Part shown: positions 35,256 to 44,523 of the stretch, one piece after another
Position numbering within the stretch: the first letter of the stretch is position 1
Layout: each line of letters begins with the position of its first letter
Made by a program: the position numbers and the translations under genes
The notes under the pieces: generated by a model
The model's input: the letters and a program-made list of their open reading frames with translations, nothing else
What the model was told of the DNA's origin: nothing
Database searches by the model: none
From: Candidatus Zixiibacteriota bacterium
GTDB lineage: Bacteria > Zixibacteria > MSB-5A5 > GN15 > JACZUZ01
Assembly (NCBI GenBank): GCA_024280835.1
Contig: JAJRPJ010000004.1
Coordinates: 1-64,000 of the forward strand
Reading direction: 5' to 3'
Length of the DNA: 64,000 bases

Positions 35256-35279
35256 GCGTCAGTTCCTCAGAACTGACGC
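35256..35279. repeat. 24-bp perfect palindrome (arm GCGTCAGTTC)
   Basis: GCGTCAGTTC-CTCA-GAACTGACGC. Directly abuts the next palindrome; the two loops, CTCA and TGAG, are complementary. Confidence 0.85.
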
Positions 35280-35303
35280 CAGTCGGGTCTGAGGACCCGA
35301 CTG
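35280..35303. repeat. 24-bp perfect palindrome (arm CAGTCGGGTC)
   Basis: CAGTCGGGTC-TGAG-GACCCGACTG. There is no GTAG foot, so this is a different family from the RAYT-linked REPs. Confidence 0.85.
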
Positions 35304-35637
35304 AACTGTTCGCGGAAAACTTGTAGCAATTCGTAACAATGTTGGCGTATCGAACACCATATCCGTCCATCCTGCAACCGTTTCCAGCCCAAACCACCAA
35401 ATAATATCCACCAAACGACATAAGCTATTGCCAGAACCCAATCTTTGCCCTTTATTGGGTTTCTTCCGCTGGGTTTTCGGCGGGGTTTTGTTGTGCACGG
35501 TGGATTTGTCCTTAGGCGATAGATTTGCCAATAGATTGAAATAATTGATTACGTTGTTAGACAATACTGTTTTGACAGCGCTGTTTTGACAACAATAGTT
35601 TTAGACAACATCGCTGTTGTGAAAGGAATTGAGCCAG

Positions 35638-36939
35638 ATGGCCAAAGGTAAGTTGAAAGTTGCGATTATCGGAGTTGGTAATTGTTGCTCCTCGTTTGTT
35701 CAGGGCGTGGAATATTATAAGAACGCCAAAGAAGATGAATCCGTACCAGGATTGATGCACGTCAATCTTGGCGGCTATCACATCCGTGATATCGAATTCG
35801 TAGCGGCTATCGATATCGACAAAAACAAAGTCGGTAAAGATCTCTCCGAAGCGATTTTCACCAAACCGAACAATACACTCAAGTTCTCAAAGGTTCCGAA
35901 ACTCGGTGTCAAAGTCCAACGCGGCATGACACATGACGGTCTCGGAAAATATCTCTCGCAGATTATCGAAAAAGCCCCAGGTGACACAGTCGACATCGTC
36001 AAATTGCTTAAGAAATCAAAAGCCGATGTTGTGGTCAGTTACTTACCAGTTGGCTCAGAAGAAGCCACCAAATGGTATGTCGAGCAGATTCTTGAAGCTG
36101 GCTGTGGTTTCGTGAACTGTATCCCAGTCTTTATCGGTCGCGAAAGATATTGGCAGAAACGTTTCGAAGAAAAAGGTGTGCCAGTGATTGGTGATGATAT
36201 CAAATCACAAGTCGGCGCAACAATCACCCATAGGATGCTCACCCGTTTGTTCGTAGAGCGTGGTGTCAAACTTGAGCGCACAAGTCAACTCAATGTTGGT
36301 GGCAACACTGACTTCTTGAATATGCTTGAGCGTGAGCGCTTGGAATCCAAGAAAATCTCCAAGACCAACGCTGTCACCAGTCAGTTGGATTATGACATCG
36401 GCGCTGGCAATGTACATATTGGACCATCGGACTATATCGAATGGCTCTCCGATAGAAAATGGGCTTACATCCGCCTCGAAGGCACAACTTTTGGTGATGT
36501 GCCTTTGAATATCGAAATGAAAATGGAAGTTTGGGATTCACCAAACTCAGCTGGCGTTGTAATTGACGCAGTGCGTTGTATTAAACTTGCCCTTGATCAT
36601 GGTATTAGCGGTGTTCTCGAAGGCCCATCGGCATACTTCAAGAAGTCTCCGCCAGTTCAATATCACGACGATGTTGCGCGTGATATGACAGAGGCCTTCA
36701 TTGCCAAGTACGGTAAGAAGTCAAAGAAGACCGCTGCGAAGTCATCGAAAACTTCCAAGTCAACCAAGACGGTAAAAACCGCCAAGAAGTTAGAGCTCAA
36801 AGCCAATATGAATGGCTCAAAAGCCAACGGAACTGCCAAAACAGCAAGTCGGCGAGCTTCAGTTAAGAAAGCAATCAAGTCGGCTAGCCGTACTGGTAAA
36901 ACCGCTGCTACTCGTAAGACAACAAAAGCCACGAAGTAA
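35638..36939 (+). CDS. ino1: Inositol-3-phosphate synthase with basic C-terminal tail
   Basis: Start set at the ATG at 35638 (AAAGGA about 11 bases upstream; an in-frame TTG at 35629 is less likely). 433 residues. The NAD-binding [18 protein letters not shown] at the N-terminus, [21 protein letters not shown], the [11 protein letters not shown] segment, [12 protein letters not shown] and [18 protein letters not shown] are all hallmarks of MIPS. It cyclises glucose-6-phosphate to inositol-3-phosphate. Residues about 359-433 form an Ala/Lys/Ser/Thr-rich tail ([16 protein letters not shown]... ending RKTTKATK) resembling histone H1 C-tails and absent from known MIPS. An intrinsic terminator follows at 36988. 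Confidence 0.93.
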   Translation: MAKGKLKVAIIGVGNCCSSFVQGVEYYKNAKEDESVPGLMHVNLGGYHIRDIEFVAAIDIDKNKVGKDLSEAIFTKPNNTLKFSKVPKLGVKVQRGMTHDGLGKYLSQIIEKAPGDTVDIVKLLKKSKADVVVSYLPVGSEEATKWYVEQILEAGCGFVNCIPVFIGRERYWQKRFEEKGVPVIGDDIKSQVGATITHRMLTRLFVERGVKLERTSQLNVGGNTDFLNMLERERLESKKISKTNAVTSQLDYDIGAGNVHIGPSDYIEWLSDRKWAYIRLEGTTFGDVPLNIEMKMEVWDSPNSAGVVIDAVRCIKLALDHGISGVLEGPSAYFKKSPPVQYHDDVARDMTEAFIAKYGKKSKKTAAKSSKTSKSTKTVKTAKKLELKANMNGSKANGTAKTASRRASVKKAIKSASRTGKTAATRKTTKATK

Positions 36940-36987
36940 CGGTGTGACGGTTTATAGTTGATCAGATATGATGTATGAGCATTATGG

Positions 36988-37024
36988 CCGGCGGAAGGAA
37001 CTAAAACCTTCCGCCGGTTTTTTA
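36988..37024 (+). terminator. Intrinsic terminator of ino1
   Basis: CCGGCGGAAGG (36988-36998) pairs with CCTTCCGCCGG (37007-37017) and is followed by six T's. It lies about 50 bp after the ino1 stop. Confidence 0.85.
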
Positions 37025-37058
37025 TTGAACTAGACTTAACGTATTCAGAAACATCTCA

Positions 37059-37697
37059 ATGAAGAAAACAAAGACAGGCTTGTTCATCACATTTGAAGGT
37101 ATCGACGGTTGCGGAAAGACCTCACAAATCCGTCTGGCTGAACGTTACCTACGCAAGTTAGGCCTGACTGTAGTTACACTTCGCGAACCAGGTTCGGCGC
37201 CACTCTCCGAGCGTATCCGCAAGATCCTGCTTGATAGAAATCTTGAAATCGCTGACTACCCTGAGTTATTGCTCTATCTTGCGGCGCGCGGACAGCTAAT
37301 CAGCGAAACTATAGTTCCTGCGCTACAAGACGGCTCTATTGTTCTTTGCGACCGATTTCACGATTCGACAGTAGCCTACCAAGGCTATGGTCGCGGTTTA
37401 GATTTGGATTTTATCGAACAATTGCGCCAGCGCATCGTAGGAAAAGTTACGCCACATCGGACTTATGTCTTTGATGTCGATATGCGGACGTCACTATCAA
37501 GACGAAAAAAGAATCCTGATAGATTAGAGAAAGAATCCGAATTGTTTTTCAAACGTGTCCGTGCAGGATTTAGAAAAATTACAAGACAAGAACCCAAACG
37601 AGCTCTTTTGATAAATGCCATGCGCACACCAACGGAAATTCATGACTCAGTTTGTAACGATTTACAAATTCTCTTACGCAGAAAAAAACTACTTTGA
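37059..37697 (+). CDS. tmk: Thymidylate kinase
   Basis: 212 residues. The P-loop FEGIDGCGKTSQ (13-24) is followed by the dTMP-binding REPG (43-46, including the DR(Y/H)-type motif later: LCDRFHDSTVAYQGYGRGL) and a LID-like region (RRKKNPDRLEKES). It phosphorylates dTMP to dTDP with ATP, an essential step of dTTP synthesis. The stop overlaps the next gene's TTG start (TTGA), so the two are translationally coupled. The preceding terminator suggests that transcription starts just upstream of this gene. Confidence 0.95.
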   Translation: MKKTKTGLFITFEGIDGCGKTSQIRLAERYLRKLGLTVVTLREPGSAPLSERIRKILLDRNLEIADYPELLLYLAARGQLISETIVPALQDGSIVLCDRFHDSTVAYQGYGRGLDLDFIEQLRQRIVGKVTPHRTYVFDVDMRTSLSRRKKNPDRLEKESELFFKRVRAGFRKITRQEPKRALLINAMRTPTEIHDSVCNDLQILLRRKKLL

Positions 37698-39388
37698 GCG
37701 AGCCGACTCCAAATAACGCAGGCGCCAGCCAAACTGGACATCAGAGTGGTAAGAAATTCTCTGGAGCGAACTCTCTGGCTTTCATGCTTCTGTCAATCTC
37801 ATTTGCGATTTGCGCTAGCGCTGCTCTATATGTCATCTCCTCACCGCAATTGCGCCAACTCTCTCGCTATCAATCGACCTTAGCGGCAGTTCTCTCGGAA
37901 TACCCTGACAAAATCAACACCGATGATCTCTTCAAGAACTCATCGGATGAAGTCTACAAGGTACTCGACAGATACAGCCGTTTTGCGCCAGCACAATCAT
38001 ACACTCAAGTTGTCGAAGAATATTCTGGCGCTTATGCTGGGGTAGGAGTTTCAATTGTTTCTCAGCCAAACGGATTGCTCATCGCCTCGGTAAATCCAGA
38101 CGGCCCAGCCAAAGAGGCTGGCATCAAACTCGGCGATGTAATCATCAGCGCCGATACTGTTGACCTAACTGGCAAAACGACTCAGCAGGCCAGTAACATA
38201 TTGCGTGGTAAAGAAGGTGACACTGTCACTGTTGGTTTCATTCGTCCACATCCCCAAACCACTCTCGCGGTGAGTAAAAAGGGTGACCTTGCCTCAAGAG
38301 AGCTTAGTGACACTATCTTCACAGATATAGTTCGGGCGGCAGTGCCACTTCGACATGTCACACTCTATGGTGTCACTCCCAGCCAAGCGCTCTATGTGCG
38401 GCTCAATGACTTTGGCTCTGGCGCAGCCAAGCAATTCAAACACGCACTGGATTCATTACGCGAAGCTCATCCCGACAATCAGGGTATACTAATCGACTTG
38501 CGCAACAATCCTGGTGGGCTCCTCTCCGAGGCTCTGGACCTTGCAGATTATTTTCTACCCGATAACACGCTCTTACTCGGAGAGAAAGGGAAATCCCGCT
38601 GGAGCAGACGTGAATTCTATAGTTGGAGTGACGACCAAACAGATGGAGCGCCAGTTGTCATTATGGTCAACCGTTTTTCAGCCTCAGCTTCGGAAGTTTT
38701 CTCTGGCGCGCTTAAGTATGCCGGTCGCGCCACACTCATCGGGGACACAACTTTCGGTAAAGGCCTGATTCAAGAGTACCATTCTTTCAACGACGGCTCG
38801 GCTTCCAAGCTCACTGTCGGCAGATATTATTTCACTGGTGAACGTTACCTCAATCAGCCAGGCGCAGAAAAAGTCGACTCTGGCTCAGGGTTGCCACCCG
38901 ATGTTCTGCATCAATTCGGAGCCAGCAAACCTTTGCTTCGGGCGCTGGGGGCTCAATTGCTATTCACAAAATTCGTCGCCCGCTACCAAGACATTATTAT
39001 CAGCGCCTATGAACAAGACAAGTATGACGATATAGTCAGTGAATTCCACCACCTAGTCAGTCAAACTGGCTTTGATTTTCGTAGCAAATTGTTACAACGA
39101 GCCAACGCACTCTACCTCTGGGCCTCGCTCTACGAATCCGACCCACAGTCGCTAAGCATAAGTAGCGCCATTCTCCGTAAAGCCGAAAAACTAGAAGGCG
39201 ATCTCTTTGAATTACAACGCGACAAAATTATTCGCCGTTTAGCGCAATTGTCATACGAGCGCCGCGATGGAGCCAAAGAAGCATTCTTGAAAATTACACT
39301 ACCCAACGACCCAGATATTAACGTCTCCGCGTCTCTCTTGATTGACACAAATCAGGTTGCAGGTCAAAACAAGGAAGCAGGCGCTTAA
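37694..39388 (+). CDS. C-terminal processing protease (S41, CtpA-like)
   Basis: 564 residues, TTG start overlapping tmk. One N-terminal membrane anchor (about 26-48, LAFMLLSISFAICASAALYVI) puts the rest in the periplasm. Residues about 105-190 are a PDZ domain (GVGVSIVSQPNGLLIASVNPDGPAKEAGIKLGDVII). The S41 core has DLRNNPGG (268-275), the nucleophile region NRFSASASEVF (326-336, Ser around 331) and catalytic K356 in GDTTFGKG. The Ser/Lys dyad cleaves near protein C-termini. The extended helical C-terminal part (about 430-564) is unusual and has no clear match. It is coupled to tmk. Confidence 0.9.
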   Translation: MSEPTPNNAGASQTGHQSGKKFSGANSLAFMLLSISFAICASAALYVISSPQLRQLSRYQSTLAAVLSEYPDKINTDDLFKNSSDEVYKVLDRYSRFAPAQSYTQVVEEYSGAYAGVGVSIVSQPNGLLIASVNPDGPAKEAGIKLGDVIISADTVDLTGKTTQQASNILRGKEGDTVTVGFIRPHPQTTLAVSKKGDLASRELSDTIFTDIVRAAVPLRHVTLYGVTPSQALYVRLNDFGSGAAKQFKHALDSLREAHPDNQGILIDLRNNPGGLLSEALDLADYFLPDNTLLLGEKGKSRWSRREFYSWSDDQTDGAPVVIMVNRFSASASEVFSGALKYAGRATLIGDTTFGKGLIQEYHSFNDGSASKLTVGRYYFTGERYLNQPGAEKVDSGSGLPPDVLHQFGASKPLLRALGAQLLFTKFVARYQDIIISAYEQDKYDDIVSEFHHLVSQTGFDFRSKLLQRANALYLWASLYESDPQSLSISSAILRKAEKLEGDLFELQRDKIIRRLAQLSYERRDGAKEAFLKITLPNDPDINVSASLLIDTNQVAGQNKEAGA

Positions 39389-39391
39389 CAA

Positions 39392-40162
39392 ATGGATACT
39401 TTAACTGTTTTTGGTGGCGCGATTACCGCTGGCCTGATTGCAGGAGTGATGGGTCTCGGTGGGGGAGTTTTGATTATTCCAGCGCTAACTATTTTTGCAG
39501 GTGTGCCAATCAAACAAGCCGTTGGTATTTCACTCACTTCTGTGATAGCCACTTCCATGTCCTCATCGACTGTCTACTTGAAAAAAGACCTCGTTGACCT
39601 AGAAGTCGGAATGTTACTAGCAGTCAGCGCCATCGCTGGCGGACTATCGGGAGGTATCCTCAGCGCTTACATACGAAGTGAACATCTGAATTTCATTTTT
39701 TCAGCTTTGTTGATTTACTCGGCGATCTCACTGGCTCTCAAGAAAGAAAGCGCACAATCCACAGACCTCAAATACAGCAAGAAAACCATGTGGGTCTTCT
39801 TGATAATTTCATACTTCACAGGCATGCTCACAGGCATGCTCGGCATCGGCGGCGGCATTATCTTCATCCCCTTGCTCTATCTCGGACTGCGCATGCCTCT
39901 ACCAATTGCAATCGGCACTTCGGCTTTCAAAGTCGGTCTTACCGCCACAGCTGGAGCGATGATCTACTTTCTTCGCGGTGATTTGGACCCTGTCCTGACA
40001 TTGATTCCGCCCGTAGTGGTTGGGATGATTGTCGGAGCCAGAGTCGGTGGCATGATCGGTGTTAAAATTAAATCCAGTGTCACCAAAGCTTTGTTTTCTC
40101 TGATGTTAGTGTATTTTAGCTATCGGATGTTCACTATGGGACTCGCAGAGTTGGCGAAATAA
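39392..40162 (+). CDS. TauE/SafE-family sulfite/anion exporter
   Basis: 256 residues, 3 bp after the protease stop. Eight hydrophobic segments with the duplicated TauE/SafE signatures: GLIAGVMGLGGGVLIIPALTIFAGVPIKQAVGISL at the N-terminus and GMLTGMLGIGGGIIFIPLLYLGLRMPLPIAIGTSAFKVGLT in the second half. Members export sulfite, sulfoacetate or other organosulfur anions, though substrates are rarely proven. The DUF1634 gene six bases downstream is a typical partner. The local order is protease, TauE, DUF1634, HAD. Confidence 0.88.
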   Translation: MDTLTVFGGAITAGLIAGVMGLGGGVLIIPALTIFAGVPIKQAVGISLTSVIATSMSSSTVYLKKDLVDLEVGMLLAVSAIAGGLSGGILSAYIRSEHLNFIFSALLIYSAISLALKKESAQSTDLKYSKKTMWVFLIISYFTGMLTGMLGIGGGIIFIPLLYLGLRMPLPIAIGTSAFKVGLTATAGAMIYFLRGDLDPVLTLIPPVVVGMIVGARVGGMIGVKIKSSVTKALFSLMLVYFSYRMFTMGLAELAK

Positions 40163-40168
40163 ATAATC

Positions 40169-40468
40169 ATGTTTACACTCTCAAAGAAAAGCAAAAAGAC
40201 ATTCATAATTGTCTCAGACTCTTTACTGACGCTTTTGTTCCTCTTGATGATAACTGGTTTTTTTCTTGAGCGAAGCGGCCTAGAACATGACTTCTCCCGC
40301 AAGTTAATCTACGGCGCGGTCATAGTAGCGTTAATCGCCACACCCATTCGGCTAATCGTTATCTCTTCTTTGCTGATTAAAGAAAATCAAAAACGAATCG
40401 CACAGATGGCCCTGTCATTAATTGTGATTCTGGCCCTCGGTGGCTTAGTGAAATGGTACTTCCTATGA
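40169..40468 (+). CDS. DUF1634-like three-helix membrane protein
   Basis: 99 residues and three transmembrane helices (about 11-31, 46-66, 79-97) separated by short charged loops (RSGLEHDFSRK, KENQKRIAQ). Position and topology match DUF1634 proteins that commonly follow TauE/SafE genes and probably form part of the transporter. The start of the next gene overlaps its stop (ATGA at 40465-40468), so all three genes are co-translated. Confidence 0.75.
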   Translation: MFTLSKKSKKTFIIVSDSLLTLLFLLMITGFFLERSGLEHDFSRKLIYGAVIVALIATPIRLIVISSLLIKENQKRIAQMALSLIVILALGGLVKWYFL

Positions 40469-41133
40469 GTCACTCGGATTCAAGTGAAGACTATCTCATT
40501 TTTTCGGACTTTGATGGCACTATCGCCGAAGTAGACGTTGGCTACCGAGTACTCAGCTCTTTTTCAATAACTGGCAACGACGACTTAGAGGAGTTATGGA
40601 ACACGCACAAAATAGGCGCGCGCGAATGTCTGAAACTCGAAGTCGAGCGTATCAAATCCACTCGCGAAAAAATGCTCGCCTATGTCGACCGATTCGCTCT
40701 TGATAGTGAGTTTGTGCGGTTCAATCAGTTTGTCGCAGACAAGGGCCGAAATGTAATTGTCCTCTCTGATGGACTAGACTTCTACATCCAACACCTACTC
40801 AACAAACACGGCCTTGAGCGCTTGGAGTTACACACTAACCGTGCGGTTTTCAAAGCCGACTCTCTTGAGGTTGAGTTTCCCTACAATGACGGTTGCGGTA
40901 ACTGCGGAGCTTGCAAGGCCGAGCGAATTCGCACAATCAAATCTCGCGAAAGTTTCCACGGCAAAGTCGTCTTTGTTGGTGACGGCTATTCTGACATTTG
41001 CGCAATTCCCGAGGCAGACATCCTGTTCGCCAAAAGCGATTTACAAAAATACTGCCTCTCAGAAAATATCCCCCATACCGCCTTCGAGACTTTCGCGGAC
41101 ATCGGGGCTGCTTTGTTTTCTGATTGGAAGTAA
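40465..41133 (+). CDS. HAD-family phosphatase (MtnX/SerB-like)
   Basis: Start set at the ATG at 40465 overlapping the previous stop; 222 residues. Motif I is FSDFDGTIAEVD (residues about 9-20, nucleophile D in SDFDGT), motif II LSDGL (about 93-97), motif III/IV GDGYSDICAI (about 172-181). The cap has a C-x2-C-x2-C motif (CGNCGAC, about 147-153) seen in MtnX-type HAD enzymes, a probable metal or disulfide site. It could dephosphorylate a phosphosugar, phosphoserine or an inositol-related phosphate. The last would fit the inositol cluster, but this is conjecture. Confidence 0.8.
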   Translation: MSHSDSSEDYLIFSDFDGTIAEVDVGYRVLSSFSITGNDDLEELWNTHKIGARECLKLEVERIKSTREKMLAYVDRFALDSEFVRFNQFVADKGRNVIVLSDGLDFYIQHLLNKHGLERLELHTNRAVFKADSLEVEFPYNDGCGNCGACKAERIRTIKSRESFHGKVVFVGDGYSDICAIPEADILFAKSDLQKYCLSENIPHTAFETFADIGAALFSDWK

Positions 41134-41180
41134 CTCAAGACCCAGAGTCTATACCAGTCTAAACCAAAACAAATCTATAC

Positions 41181-41218
41181 AAAAAAAAGAGGCCGCTGTA
41201 ATCCGTCACAGCGACCTC
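41181..41218 (-). terminator. Intrinsic terminator on the minus strand
   Basis: GAGGCCGCTGT (41189-41199) pairs with ACAGCGACCTC (41208-41218), with one mismatch; on the minus strand the stem is followed by eight T's. It lies 12 bp after the stop of the leftward gene at 41231. Confidence 0.8.
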
Positions 41219-41230
41219 AAAGCAGGTAGA

Positions 41231-41611
41231 TTAGCTTGGGAAGAATGCGTCTCTACCACCTAAGTGGCGACACCAGATTTGTATTACCCCACCAGATTCA
41301 AACAAATACCTGATTGTCTTTGAAGAAAAGGTCCAGTTCCACCACTGCAATTTTCCCTCAAAGCGGAGCGCGTTAATCGAAACTGATTCAATGGCCCACT
41401 GAACCAGTTCACTATAACGGCCGTGCGTAAATCTGTTTTTCGAAGATTCTATGGAAACAAAAACGAGAGGCCTCGGATCTGCATATAAGGCACAACCCTT
41501 GTCTCTTTCCTCTTCTATGTCGCCAAGTCCAACGCCAACTCTCAGGTCCAACAAGTGAATCCAATAGCCGAGCGTCCGACCTAGTGCATTAAACGACTCT
41601 ATCTCAAACAA
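41231..41611 (-). CDS. Hypothetical protein with its own terminator
   Basis: 126 residues from the TTG at 41611 (the in-frame stop at 41615 excludes an earlier start; no better ATG). Composition is that of a normal globular protein, with a hydrophobic core region (ALGRTLGYWIHLLDLRVGVGLGD) and a Trp-rich C-terminal part (LQWWNWTFSSKTIRYLFESGGVIQIWCRHLGG). No family was recognised. The well-formed terminator at its 3' end argues that it is really transcribed. It is an orphan between the HAD gene and asnS. Confidence 0.55.
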   Translation of the reverse strand: MFEIESFNALGRTLGYWIHLLDLRVGVGLGDIEEERDKGCALYADPRPLVFVSIESSKNRFTHGRYSELVQWAIESVSINALRFEGKLQWWNWTFSSKTIRYLFESGGVIQIWCRHLGGRDAFFPS

Positions 41612-41669
41612 GTTTCACGCATAATTTGCGCCTGAGTTCGTAGGGCTGTATTTTCTATCTCAGCGACTA

Positions 41670-41864
41670 ATGGAGTGTCGTGCTCCACACCATCTGCCTT
41701 TTCTGTATTTGCATAGTGAGGCAGATGTGAATACTTTTGCAACTGTTGTCGATGGAGAAAAGAAATGGTCTCAGAACCAACTCCAGTTATTAGCCAGAGA
41801 AATTATTAATGAAGCATTAGCTTCAAATATATACAAACGAAGGATTACCCCAGATGGACTATAA
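41670..41864 (+). CDS. Doubtful short ORF upstream of asnS
   Basis: 64 codons, no Shine-Dalgarno. The second half (DVNTFATVVDGEKKWSQNQLQLLAREIINEALAS) looks protein-like and helical, but the 11-base out-of-frame overlap with asnS and the lack of homology leave it unproven. Confidence 0.2.
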   Translation: MECRAPHHLPFLYLHSEADVNTFATVVDGEKKWSQNQLQLLAREIINEALASNIYKRRITPDGL

Positions 41865-43254
41865 AATACGAACACGAATATCGGCCATCCTCGTCGATGA
41901 AAAAGTGAAACCCGGAACTAAAGTAACCTTGCTCGGCTGGGTGCGAACAATCCGTATCGGCAAAGCTGTCAGCTTTATCGAGCTGAACGACGGCTCCTGC
42001 CGCAGTGGTATTCAGGGCGTTGCTGAGACAGACAACTTCCCCGAGCTCAAATCAATTACGACTGGCGCTTCAGTGAGGATGAAAGGTGAACTAGTCGAAT
42101 CGCAGGGCAAAGGCCAAAAATACGAAGTCCATATCAGCACAATCGATTTGGTTGGCGCAGCTCAGGTAGATTTCCCTCTCCAGAAAAAACGCCACAGTTT
42201 CGAATTCCTCCGCGAAATCGCCCACCTGCGTCCACGCTCAAACACTTTTGGCGCGGCCAACCGTCTTCGTTCAAAACTGGCTTATGGCATTCACAAATAT
42301 TTCCAAGAGCGTGATTTCCACTATATCCACACGCCAATTATCACCGCCTCAGATTGCGAAGGCGCGGGGGATATGTTCAGAGTAACAACTTTGCCAGCTG
42401 AAAACCCACCGACCGCCAAAAGCGGGGGAGTGGATTGGGGTAAAGATTTCTTCGCCGAGCAGACATTTTTGACCGTTTCAGGCCAACTAGAAGGCGAAGC
42501 TCTGGCCACCGCGCTCGGCGATATTTACACGTTTGGCCCAACTTTTCGCTCGGAAAACTCGAACACTTCGCGCCATGCCTCAGAGTTTTGGATGATTGAG
42601 CCAGAGATGGCTTGGGCTGAACTCGACGACAACATGGACCTCGCGGAGGATTTCCTCAAGGAATTGCTGAAATTCACCCTGTCGGAATGCGCCGATGAAC
42701 TCGCATTTTTTGACCAATGGATAGAAAAAGGCCTTATCGCCAAACTCGAAGCTGTCGTCAACAATCAATTCGAGCGGCTTTCGTATACCGACGCAATCAA
42801 GATTCTAGAGAAAAACTCAGACAAGTTCGAGTTTCCTGTCGGCTGGGGAACAGATTTGCAGTCCGAACATGAGCGCTATCTGACCGAACAGGTCTTCAAA
42901 AAACCTGTGATTCTCTTTGACTATCCTGAAGAAATCAAAAGCTTCTATATGAAAGTCTCCGAAGACGGCAAAACTGTCGGCGCGATGGATGTGCTAGTCC
43001 CTGGCATCGGCGAAATCATCGGCGGCTCACAAAGAGAAGAGCGCCTCGATGTCCTCACCGAGCGCATGAAAAAGAAAGGTCTAGACCCTGATGACGCAGT
43101 CTATCAATGGTACCTCGACCTCCGCCGCTACGGCACCGTGCCTCATTCGGGCTTCGGCCTCGGCTTTGAGCGCACGTTGATGTACGTCACGGGGCTAAGC
43201 AACATCCGCGATGTAATCTCCTTCCCGAGAACACCTAGATGGGCTAAGTTTTAG
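41854..43254 (+). CDS. asnS: Asparaginyl-tRNA synthetase
   Basis: 466 residues; GAAGGA lies nine bases before the ATG. An N-terminal OB-fold anticodon-binding domain (about 20-110: [25 protein letters not shown]) is followed by the class II catalytic domain. Motif 2 is [24 protein letters not shown] (the SRH with -EPEM of AsnRS), and motif 3 is [15 protein letters not shown] near the end. The [10 protein letters not shown] region is characteristic of AsnRS rather than AspRS. It charges tRNA-Asn in the cytosol. Presence of AsnRS suggests that the organism need not rely on amidation of Asp-tRNA. Confidence 0.95.
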   Translation: MDYKIRTRISAILVDEKVKPGTKVTLLGWVRTIRIGKAVSFIELNDGSCRSGIQGVAETDNFPELKSITTGASVRMKGELVESQGKGQKYEVHISTIDLVGAAQVDFPLQKKRHSFEFLREIAHLRPRSNTFGAANRLRSKLAYGIHKYFQERDFHYIHTPIITASDCEGAGDMFRVTTLPAENPPTAKSGGVDWGKDFFAEQTFLTVSGQLEGEALATALGDIYTFGPTFRSENSNTSRHASEFWMIEPEMAWAELDDNMDLAEDFLKELLKFTLSECADELAFFDQWIEKGLIAKLEAVVNNQFERLSYTDAIKILEKNSDKFEFPVGWGTDLQSEHERYLTEQVFKKPVILFDYPEEIKSFYMKVSEDGKTVGAMDVLVPGIGEIIGGSQREERLDVLTERMKKKGLDPDDAVYQWYLDLRRYGTVPHSGFGLGFERTLMYVTGLSNIRDVISFPRTPRWAKF

Positions 43255-43341
43255 GGAATCATAAGAGTCGTAATTAAGCTCCGAACATAATATTCGGAAT
43301 GTGCGGCATGAAAGGTCAGCGTACATGAAGGAGTCGCATTA

Positions 43342-44466
43342 ATGAAACTCATACTTTTCATTACAGTCATAGTCACGCTCTGGGTATGCTCAATAGCCGA
43401 TGCTAAAACCCAAGACTATAAGTCCTTGCTGATTATTCTTACACCTACAAATGTCTCCTTTGAGAATCAACTGCGATCTGAAGTCGATAGCATTTCAATC
43501 AAAATGCGCAAACAAGTTCGTGAAAAAGACCTAACCAGTGAATGGAAGGAACTCCTTTCCGACAGTCTAGAAAACAGGCGCATAATCGGCAAGAACATTC
43601 TGGAGTTCATGCATGAAATGGACTTCACCAAATACGCCTCATGGGTCTCCCAATCATTCTTGCAACACTACTTCTACATGCAATACGATGACATTCTTGC
43701 TTACGCTACCACCGATACTTCAGATGGCACGGAACAGTCACTTCTGAGAATCGCAGAATCTCACAGCGTTCGCTATGTAGTCAACTTTTCAAGTATTCAC
43801 ATATATCTCGAAAACAATTCCAAAAGGAGTGAGATTCATTATCAACTCTTTGATTCACAGGAAAATGAATTTGTATTTGACACAACATTATTTAACGGAT
43901 CGAAAGATCCGAGAGGCGTTTTTTCCTGCGTAGAAGGAAGTGTAGTTTGCACAATCAACAATGCGCTCTCTGAGATGCTTCCGATTACGATGGATATCAT
44001 TTGGGTACGAAGCGAAAGTTTCCAGAAAAATCTAGAATTAGCAAATGAGCGCGCCAAAATTCTCATTGATGAGTACCTTCTAAAAGAACCTGACCCAGAA
44101 CTTTCTGAAATTATTGGTATTGCTGATACATCAATCTCGACAGAGGGTTACTTTCAAGGATTCAAAGATGAATCAGGCGAAAAGTTCATAGCTTTTTTTG
44201 TGCGGCCCAAGCCATACAAAACAGAAGACTCAGCCAAGTTGAATAGTGCTTCTCTTTCAATCGCACACATTGTAATTGGTGTAAAGTACAATGGCAGATG
44301 GTTTGTCAATAAAGATAGTGACATTACATTTGAAGCGGATTCTAAGCAAGATTCCGAGGAATTATTATTTGACCTTTTGAGTGCGTATTTCTTGGGAGTG
44401 GGGGAAACGACACCGGCCACTAGTCTTTGGGAAACTGAGTGGTTTGCAAGAATCAATGTAAAGTAG
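43342..44466 (+). CDS. Secreted hypothetical protein
   Basis: 374 residues. The leader MKLILFITVIVTLWVCSIADA is a signal peptide cleaved near residue 21. The mature chain has mixed alpha/beta character: a helical charged part (LRSEVDSISIKMRKQVREKDL), a central IYLENNSKRSEIHYQLFDSQENEFVFDTT beta section (about 155-185) with a single CVEGSVVC cysteine pair (about 193-200), and a beta-rich C-terminus with FVRPKPYKTEDSAKL and GVKYNGRWFVNKDS. No family is recognised. A well-formed terminator directly follows the stop. Confidence 0.7.
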   Translation: MKLILFITVIVTLWVCSIADAKTQDYKSLLIILTPTNVSFENQLRSEVDSISIKMRKQVREKDLTSEWKELLSDSLENRRIIGKNILEFMHEMDFTKYASWVSQSFLQHYFYMQYDDILAYATTDTSDGTEQSLLRIAESHSVRYVVNFSSIHIYLENNSKRSEIHYQLFDSQENEFVFDTTLFNGSKDPRGVFSCVEGSVVCTINNALSEMLPITMDIIWVRSESFQKNLELANERAKILIDEYLLKEPDPELSEIIGIADTSISTEGYFQGFKDESGEKFIAFFVRPKPYKTEDSAKLNSASLSIAHIVIGVKYNGRWFVNKDSDITFEADSKQDSEELLFDLLSAYFLGVGETTPATSLWETEWFARINVK

Positions 44467-44498
44467 GTCAAGTCCCCTTTTTAGGGACTTGACGTTTT
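44467..44498 (+). terminator. Intrinsic terminator
   Basis: GTCAAGTCCC (44467-44476) pairs with GGGACTTGAC (44484-44493), followed by GTTTT. It begins at the base after the stop codon of the preceding gene. Confidence 0.75.
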
Positions 44499-44523
44499 AG
44501 ACAATCTTAACAAAGGATGTATT

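Larger units (their letters stand above)
35138..35637. other. 500-bp divergent intergenic region with paired palindromes
   Basis: Serves as promoter region for the barrel gene (left) and ino1 (right). It contains a doublet of perfect 24-bp palindromes, listed separately, and at 35560-35620 several short TGTTTTGACA-like repeats just before the AAAGGA ribosome-binding site of ino1. No gene is supported. Confidence 0.5.
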
